Shown here in pieces: positions 57,186 to 64,000 of a DNA stretch of 64,000 nt. Numbering within the stretch: the stretch's first letter is position 1; the number at the start of each line of letters is the position of its first letter. Made by a program: the position numbers and the translations under genes. Origin of the DNA: Anolis sagrei (lineage: Eukaryota > Chordata > Lepidosauria > Squamata > Anolidae); the NCBI RefSeq assembly GCF_037176765.1, contig NC_090022.1, forward strand, positions 88,485,891-88,549,890, in the 5' to 3' direction. The notes beneath the pieces were generated by a model. It saw nothing but the letters and a program-made list of their open reading frames with translations. It was not told where the DNA came from and ran no database searches.

Positions 57186-58050
57186 TGCTCTTCCAGTATT
57201 CACAAGCCGATCCCTCTGCAATTATGAAAATACAACTTAATGGTGTAACATTAGAAAATGTTGACCATTTCCATTACCTTAGCAGCCACCTCTCTACAAA
57301 AGTCAACATTGACACAGAAATACAACACCGCCTGAGCTCTATGAGTGCAGCATTTTTCCAAATGAAGCAGAGAGTATTTGAGGGCAAGGACATCCGTAAA
57401 GACACCAATGTGTTTGTTTATGAAAAGGTATTGTCCTCCCAACCCTGATATATGCCTGCAAAACATGGACTGTATACAGATGTCACACTCAACTCCTGGA
57501 ATGATTCCATCAGTGTTGCCTCTGAAAAGTCCTGCAAATCTCTCATGAAGACAGGTGGACAAATGTCAATGTGCTGGAAGAAGCAAAGACCACCAGCACT
57601 GAAGTAACGCTCCTATGCCATCAACTCAGTTGGACTGGCCACATTGTCCAAATGTCCAATCACCATTTCCCAAAGCGGTTACTATACTTCAAACTGAAAA
57701 ATGGGAAACGTAATGTTGAACAGGAAAAGAGATTTAAAGATGGGTTTAAAGCCAACCTTAAAAACTGTGGCATAGACACCAAGAACTGGGAAACCTTGGC
57801 CCTTGAACACTCTAACTGGAGGTCAGCTGTGACCAGCAGTGCTGCAGAATTCTAAGAGGCATGAACGGAGGGCGTAAGGGAGAAATGTGTCAAGAGGAAG
57901 GCACATCAAACCAACCCAGACCAGGACAGCCTTTCACCTGAAAGCCAATGTCCTCACTATGCGGTTCTTCCGTAGCCACCTACAGACTCACCACCAAGAG
58001 ACTGAACTTGGAGGATCTTCATCCTCGGGCTACGAGGGATCGCCTAAGTA
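57186..58050 (+). mobile_element. Non-LTR LINE 3' end (C2H2-tail type), copy 3, longest
   Basis: Encodes, with frame breaks, VDHFHYLSSHLSTKVNIDTE, then a LEEAKTTSTEVTLLCHQLSW segment and [20 protein letters not shown], the C-terminal region of a LINE ORF2. It ends ggatcgcctaagtaaatg. About 865 bases; it shares its last 330 with 33956 and 43053. Confidence 0.78.
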
Positions 58051-58279
58051 AATGTAGTCAAATACTAGAAGGGCCCATGTTTTATACTCAAGGTTTTCAT
58101 TAGCTCCTTGAAATGAAATGTCTCATTTGGCTGACTTTTAATCACAGATCAGTGTGCTCTTTTGCTTGTTTATTTACAGAGGAGCCCTTTTTTTTACACA
58201 GATTTGAAAATCTTTACATAACAATTACGAAAGACAACAGTTCTCATTCAGCTGTATTCTAAAGACTAGACAAATGGCA

Positions 58280-58731
58280 AGTGTTATATTTAAAACTTTA
58301 TTTGCACTGGACATAAAACTTTAATTAAAAACACTCACATTTATGTTTAGTAGTCAGCCTGCAAAAACTGCAATAACATAGGGAGTAATATTAACAAAGC
58401 AGTACAAATAAAAACCCAGTGACTGAATCTAGTTGTGTTCAAGCCCTCTGCACTTTTATTATCATCCACTGGCCTAGTTTCTTGACCTTTAAAAGTAAAA
58501 AGTATAAACCTTTGATATTTTCTTCTGCTACAGTCACACACATTCATAGAAATCGATCTTGGTAACATCACAACAGCAGAAAATGAGAGTAAGAGTTAAA
58601 GAGTTAAGTTATAAATAAAAATATATTATGCGTGTTGGCTAATAAGTGCAACCATCACTTAATTGCCTCTTTGTGCTGCCCTTAAGTGTGTCACAGGAGC
58701 AAGAGATGTATTTTCAATTTATTGATGTTCA
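58280..58731 (-). other. MYOT: MYOT 3' UTR (probable)
   Basis: Repeat-free, AT-rich sequence follows the stop in the direction of transcription. AATAAA on the minus strand is at 58302-58297, with another at 58174-58169. Either could be the cleavage signal. Confidence 0.55.
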
Positions 58732-58907
58732 TTACAGTTCATCGCTCTCGTAGAGCCCAGACTGTGCTGCCAGACGCTGAAACTCTCCTTCATCGGGCAA
58801 GAAAGCTTGTTTCACATCCAGACCTTTACCGTTGAGTGCTAAGTATTTGCTAAAAGTTGGTCGAACCTTCAGTGGCTTTGGATTTGGACGTGGCTTGTAT
58901 GTGTGAG
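58732..58907 (-). CDS. MYOT: MYOT terminal coding exon
   Basis: Reads HTYKPRPNPKPLKVRPTFSK, then YLALNGKGLDVKQAF and RLAAQSGLYESDEL, stop TAA at 58734-58732. This is the conserved MYOT tail after Ig2. Confidence 0.96.
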
Positions 58908-61900
58908 CTGAAACAGATGATTACAAAAAGGAACAGAGATAATCCAGATTACTAGTAATTTAAAATGGGAAGGGAGAACTATAGTTCAGTAATATGAACA
59001 TTCAGTTTTTATTTGCAGCATCGAAGAACACAGTCAACCATAGTAAACAAAGTGCATAAAGCAACCTGGATTTGTTGGCCATGTGCATGCTCTGTTTATT
59101 AATAACCTCCATCTTGCACAGCTTTGGTCCATCTTTTTAAATGTTTACTGTGCATCTTTCTTAATGTCTACTGATGTCAGTGATTTAGATCCACCTAGCT
59201 GCACAGGGGAGACATTTTCACTACATCTAAAAATAAACATGCACCACAACAGAGAAAAACTATAGATAAACAACCCCAGAAAATCATGTGGTTCATATGT
59301 CTTCTGAACAAAGATACAGATAGAACTTTGTTAGTCGTAAAATACACCTGCTAACCCATCTTGAGAGAGTGAGTTAGCCCATGCGTGTACATGTCAGCCA
59401 TAAAATGGCTTTATTATGACTATATTACAAATAACGTTAATAATAACTTTATTTTTATACCCCACCATCATCTCCCGAAGGGACTCCAGGTGGCTTACAT
59501 ATGGGACAAAATGCCCATAAGACATAAATACAAAATATCCATTAAGGCAAAAACAGAACTAAAATAAAAAGATGTTAAAATATAACAATCCAGATTTTAA
59601 AAAAAACACAATTAAATAAAACATAAGAATATAATACAGCAGCACTGAAACTCAATCAAAAGAATGCTCAACAGAACCAATAACCAGTAATACAATGGGG
59701 GTGACCAGGCTATAAAAAGGGCCAGGCATGGGATAGAGGACTGAGGCATTAGATGAAGAGCAGAGAACAAAATATTATCAGGCAACCTAGGGACTCGACA
59801 TTTATAACTAGGGACTATGCATTCTTAGTTGCTAGCTGAAACATCCAGGTTTTAACTCACACGTATTTGAATGTTAGAAGTTTGTATGTGTAGCATGGTT
59901 AGGTAGGGACACATGTATGAATGGATTGGCTTCACACTTTATAGATACATCTTTTAGAAAAGAAGTTGCCACTTACTAGCCACATCCAACCTGGCATGAC
60001 AAGTTGCCACTCCTGCCTCATTGACTGCAGACACTGTGTACCAACCAGCATCTTTTTTATTTACATCGTGGATCAGCAGGCAAACTTTTCCAGAGGTATC
60101 ATGAAACATACTAGGAAAAGAGGAAAAAGAACATTATATTTTCTCTATATATGTTTCTCAAAGAACATTATATTTTCTTAAACTTAACTCTGCACCGCTC
60201 CAAAGATTTTCATCAATGGGACTCAATGCAGTTCATGATCTCTTTAAGTAAACAAGCCTTTTCAAACTGCAGTGCAGATTTTCCTTTTGTGGAAAACTAA
60301 TGCTTAAATATCTTCAAAGCACCAGATCCCACCTGATCTTGTAAGCAAAGCAGTGTCACTAATAGTTTGTACTTAGATGGGAGATATAGTTTGCTAAGGT
60401 CTTTGTGGCAGAAAAGGCAAACACCTTGTAAAATTACATCTCCCATGATTCCATAACATTCAGCCATGGCAGTTAAAGTGGTATCAATCTGCATTAATTC
60501 TATCTAGAGTAGGACCTAAGATACTGATTGGATTATTGGTGGAGCCAAAATATCGGAGGTGTAGTATAGATCAATTTTTGTTCTTTTTAAGACTAGTATT
60601 ACAGTATTTTAAACATGAAAACTGGAACAACATAATTTAGTTCCAACTTAATGCCTGAAAAGCTGCAAATGGGCCTATCAGATGTAAGCCTACCTGATTC
60701 GATCTGTATTGAATTGCACCATTTCATTATTTCTTTTCCAGTAGATCTGTGGCGGAGGGAGAGCAGACACTTGGCATTCAATCCTGGCAGAATCCCCCTC
60801 ATAGACTCTTGTGCTTTGTGGTTTAAAGATGAAGCTTGGAGCTTTCCGATGTTCTCGGGCTGGAAATTTATTATCAAGGGAAAGGGAGAAAAAAAAGGAA
60901 AAATATATTTTGAAAAAGAATAGGCAAGAACTGTGCAATGTACATGTACAACCATAGCATGCTAAAAGTGAAGGCAGCTAAAAGCTATAGCCTGGAGCAG
61001 CATGAATTAAATAAATGGTTAATCAGTTGGAACTATGTGTTTTCTCCTTCAAGCCCCCAAGTATCCCCAAACATCCCCTGCAGCTTCCCCTCAACATAGT
61101 CATTTATTAGCCAGAGTCCCCAGTGGCACAACGGGTTAAACTCTTGTGCTGGCAGGACTGCTGACCGAAAGGTTGGCGGTTCGAATCCAATGAGCGGGGT
61201 GAGTTCCTGTCTATCAGCTCCAGCTTCTCATGTGGGGACATGAGAGAAGCCTCCCACAGGATGGTAAAACATTCGGGCAACCCCTGGGCAATGTCCTTGC
61301 AGACGGCCAATTCTCTCACACTAGAAACGACTTGCAGTTTCTCAAGTCACTCCTGACACGAAAAAAAAAAAAGCTGGTGAAGAAGGGGCAGATAGGAGTT
61401 TTGAGCTACATTCCTATAACTGGATGTTCAGCAGCAAAGGGAGACATTGCTGTGCACGCAGTTGAAGGATTAGCTGCACTCCTTCATGGCTCAGCCTATA
61501 GGCTGCTGGTTACTAGGTCTTTGTCAGGTAAACTTGGGCATCTTGAATTAGAGAAATTGAAGATGCTCAAGAGTGTTGCTCTGGCGAACACACGAAGAAA
61601 GGATACTAGCAACATAGACATAGACAAAGCTGTTTCATACCAATGACATCTAATTTTACTGTGAAGGAAGCTTCTCCAGCACGGTTATAAGCCACACATT
61701 CCCACATTCCTGCATCATAGACTCGGACGACTTCAAAAATGAATGAATGGACGCCTTTTTCAGAAACAATCATTTTATGAAATTCGTCTGGGTGGACTAG
61801 TCTTCCATTTAAATACCAAGCCACATCTGGAGTTGGTAGCCCGCTCACCTGTAAAAGGAAACATAGGATACACTCAGAAATAGTGTCCAAATAAAAGTAC

Positions 61901-64000
61901 CATGAAGCTATAGATTATGTCCAAGGGAGGTCTAGGTTGCTGCTGTTTGTGTGCCAACAAATGGCTTTAATGTGAACCTATCATGGGGTTTTGTTAGCAA
62001 GATTTGTTCAGAGGGGGGTTGCTTTGCCTTTCTCTGAGGCAGAGGGAGTATGACTTGCCTAAGGTCATCCATAGAGTGGGACTCTATGCGCAAGGAAGGA
62101 TTTGAACACTGGTCTCCAGAGTACAGTTCAATACTCAAACCATTATGCCACACTGGCTCTCTGGGCTCTACACAGAAAAATCTTAAGCTCTTTATTTTAA
62201 ACTTTGTTACACCTTTTCCTCCTTATTTTATTTCCACAATGAAGTAGATTTACTTACAAAATAACAATTGATCCAAGACAGTAAGATTTCTGGCTGATTT
62301 TGGATTAGAACCAAAGTCAGATCTAGCACTTCTTGCTGCAGCATCATGTCAGTGTGAGTTGTGCTACCATGAAATACAACAATAGTACGATGCAGATGGA
62401 TTTTCAAAATTATATATGCATTTAAATCAAGGGAAGAACTGAAGCCTGCCCCATACCTGCACTGGGACTCAGTACAACTGAAGGAACTATGTATACCTAA
62501 GATGTACTGAAACAGAAATGGTAAACTTTTATTTTTGGCAGTTCATATACTAAGCTTTAAAGGTCATTGGTTCAGGAGGGCTAGGCAACTACTACCTTGT
62601 GACCTCTCAGGGCTACAGAAATGCCAAACAATGCTAAAAGAACATAATCCCAGAGTGTCCAGATGCCTACTTTTGGTTGTGAAAAGCTGTTTTTAAAAAA
62701 GTTACACAGTACAAAAGGGGTAAAAATCTATTTTAAAGGTGACTTCCTTCTCCTGGAGGATTACAGAATAGGCCCCAAAAATGCTTAGAGGACTGTATGC
62801 GGCCCCAGAATCATACACACACTGCTCTAGCAAGGTGAGAGTGAAAGCTCTTTGACTTGCTTTTTGTAATTTGTAATATTTGAAAGATGATTTATGTTGG
62901 AACAGTGAAAACAGATGTGAACAAGTCTGGCAGTACCTCCCCACCCCCCTCCGTCATATAAAATATTGTGTGTAAAGCAATGTAGCAACTAAACGTAATA
63001 CAGTACGTATATGGAAACAAATTGCAGTGTTTTGAAAATCACTGCAGATTATTGCTTTCCAATGTATAAAGCACCAGGACACATGTGTTGCCCAACACAG
63101 TTGTGAAAAACAGTTTAAAAACATAGCTGGCCTGTGAGAAAGAGTAGACTAATAAATGGTTATATTGGAAGTGGTTCAACTCAAGTATGGTTGGTGAAGA
63201 ACAACAAGTTAATTTTGGCATATTCAATTTTTGAGAGTTTAAAATGTATTTGAAAAGAAAGCTCCTGACCAAAGAAGAAAGTGTATAGCTCTCAAGATGC
63301 AGAATGATGCAAGTGACGTTAACAACACGTGATACAAAACTAGGTCAGAAAGAAATTGACCAACAACATGGCTAGGCCAGGAAGCCCATGCCACATGGCT
63401 TGGTCCATTAGTGTAATGATCAGTGGCCTGCAAATGCTTTCATGCCTTTCTGCTCATTACAGATTGTATCAACATGCAGGCAAAAGAAAGGTAACAAAGA
63501 ATCAGAATGAGATCAGCATGTAAGCCTAAACTCTAAACTGTTTCTATGGAAGATGAATTGCTCCAAATTAAAATAAACAAAAGCAAATGCTTGTGACAAT
63601 GAATGAGCAGGCTTCCAAAAACAAAATTTAAAAAATCCTTTTAGCCATATTCTAAATCCTTCTTATAGGGATTCTGTAATTAACTTATAGAATGTGTTAC
63701 CAAAAGATGTGGTGTGGGCTGCAGCTTAGATGGTTTTAAAAGAAGATTAGGCAGATTCGTGGAGGATATAAGTAATCTGATTTTCTAAAACCACAGTTGG
63801 TCAATAGCCTTTAGGACCAGATATAATATCAGAAAATTATACCACTTTTTGCACAGACACATTTTGGTGGCATTCTGGCTCACCAGCATTTGAAAGAGAA
63901 TAATGGTGTAGTTGGAGCTTAGTCTGATGAAACCTTATTAAAAGCACCTAATGCTGATATATTATTACTACCTTGAAATCAATCCTGCAGAATCGTCCTT
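58732..64000 (-). CDS. MYOT: MYOT (myotilin), C-terminal part; continues past right edge
   Basis: Myotilin is a titin-like Z-disc protein whose two C-terminal Ig (I-set) domains bind filamin-C and actin. Exons in transcript order: 64000(partial)-63972, 61848-61641, 60859-60694, 60110-59977, 58907-58732. Ig1 spans the first two: GRFCRIDFK, VSGLPTPDVAWYLNGR, HKMIVSEKGVHSFIFEVVR. Ig2 spans the next two: APSFIFKPQSTRVYEGDSAR, YWKRNNEMVQFNTDRI, DAGWYTVSAVNEAG. The tail is VRPTFSKYLALNGKGLDVKQ and ends SGLYESDEL, near-identical to human SGLYESEEL. Palladin and myopalladin share the Ig domains, but the tail and the PKD2L2 neighbour fix the identity. In Ig1 the F-strand tyrosine before the cysteine is replaced: DAGMWEC against human DAGAYAC. 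Confidence 0.96.
59437..59830 (-). mobile_element. LINE 3'-end remnant, reverse, in MYOT intron
   Basis: ttataccccaccatcatctc and ggactccaggtggcttacat form the antisense LINE end. An A-rich body follows. Confidence 0.55.
59977..60110 (-). CDS. MYOT: MYOT coding exon (Ig domain 2, second half)
   Basis: Reads MFHDTSGKVCLLIHDVNKKD, then AGWYTVSAVNEAGVATCHAR and LDVA. It holds the DAGWYT motif and a cysteine after it. Confidence 0.96.
60312..60390 (+). mobile_element. 5S-derived SINE head fragment
   Basis: agcaccagatcccacctgat and gtacttagatgggagat match 5S box order. The copy runs straight into a MITE arm (60390-60505: gccatggcagttaaagtggt). Confidence 0.6.
60694..60859 (-). CDS. MYOT: MYOT coding exon (Ig domain 2, first half)
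   Basis: Reads REHRKAPSFIFKPQSTRVYE, then ARIECQVSALPPPQIYWKRN and NEMVQFNTDRI. The first Ig cysteine and the core tryptophan are present. Confidence 0.97.
61113..61368 (+). mobile_element. Sauria-type SINE, full length, in MYOT intron
   Basis: A tRNA-like head with B box ggttcgaatcc (61178-61188), a body (acatgagagaagcctcccac), a tail ctcaagtcactcctgacacg and an A12 end. Same family as 36010. Confidence 0.9.
61641..61848 (-). CDS. MYOT: MYOT coding exon (Ig domain 1)
   Basis: Reads VSGLPTPDVAWYLNGRLVHP, then HKMIVSEKGVHSFIFEVVR, and ends GEASFTVKLDVI plus one base. It carries the Ig tryptophan (AWYLNG) and the second cysteine (WECVAYNRAG). Confidence 0.96.
61934..62165 (-). mobile_element. 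tRNA-head SINE, reverse, near full length
   Basis: gaacctatcatggggttttg, aagatttgttcagagg, gtatgacttgcctaaggtca and actggtctccagag lead to ccacactggctctc. It is the most complete copy of this SINE here. Confidence 0.75.
63972..64000 (-). CDS. MYOT: MYOT coding exon, partial at window edge
   Basis: Reads GRFCRIDFK to a phase-0 donor (gtagta), matching human EGRFCRMDFK, the B-strand of the first Ig domain. The rest lies beyond the window. Confidence 0.85.

Noticed and set aside
61113-61190. tRNA gene (B box present)
   Set aside because: The head continues into a SINE body and Bov-B-like tail, and no full cloverleaf is evident.

Overview
The window is AT-rich vertebrate nuclear DNA with large introns. 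It most likely comes from a squamate reptile, probably an iguanian lizard. The evidence is tRNA-head SINEs of the Sauria type whose 3' tail matches a Bov-B-like LINE tail in the same window, 5S-rRNA-derived SINEs, CR1 ends, Penelope-like repeats and many short hAT and pogo-type elements. The species is inferred from repeats only. All coordinates were read by eye from splice sites and reading frame; no alignment was run.

Three protein genes are present. FAM13B (+) enters from the left with 15 coding exons between 1172 and 20249, followed by a 3' UTR to about 22485. PKD2L2 (-) has 14 coding exons between 53897 (start codon) and 28277 (stop) and appears complete at about 632 residues. MYOT (-) contributes its last four coding exons (61848 to 58732) plus 29 bases of a fifth at the right edge. 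Every exon junction keeps frame. The order MYOT > PKD2L2 >< FAM13B is the order I know from human 5q31, so this is a conserved block: PKD2L2 and MYOT are head-to-tail, and FAM13B is tail-to-tail with PKD2L2. The genes have unrelated jobs: a RhoGAP-family signalling protein, a polycystin-family channel subunit and a sarcomeric Z-disc protein.

Layout: 1-22485 FAM13B; 22486-28276 intergenic, with a 5S SINE, a DIRS-like fossil, a hAT palindrome and a CR1 end; 28277-53897 PKD2L2, whose introns are crowded with nested transposons; 53690-54110 a GC/CpG-rich patch around the PKD2L2 start; 54111-58731 a repeat-rich gap; 58732-64000 MYOT.

The most unusual content is a set of five foldback repeats in PKD2L2 introns (32311, 40837, 48658, 51356, 51892). 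They share sequence, most have 11-13 bp target duplications, and at least two carry a recognisable minimal type I hammerhead ribozyme core. This is the signature of Penelope-like element terminal repeats or animal retrozymes. Other points of note are a perfect 57-bp-arm hAT palindrome with an 8-bp duplication, several datable nested insertions, a FAM13B splice acceptor whose pyrimidine tract is a microsatellite, and a possible alternative terminal exon in FAM13B.
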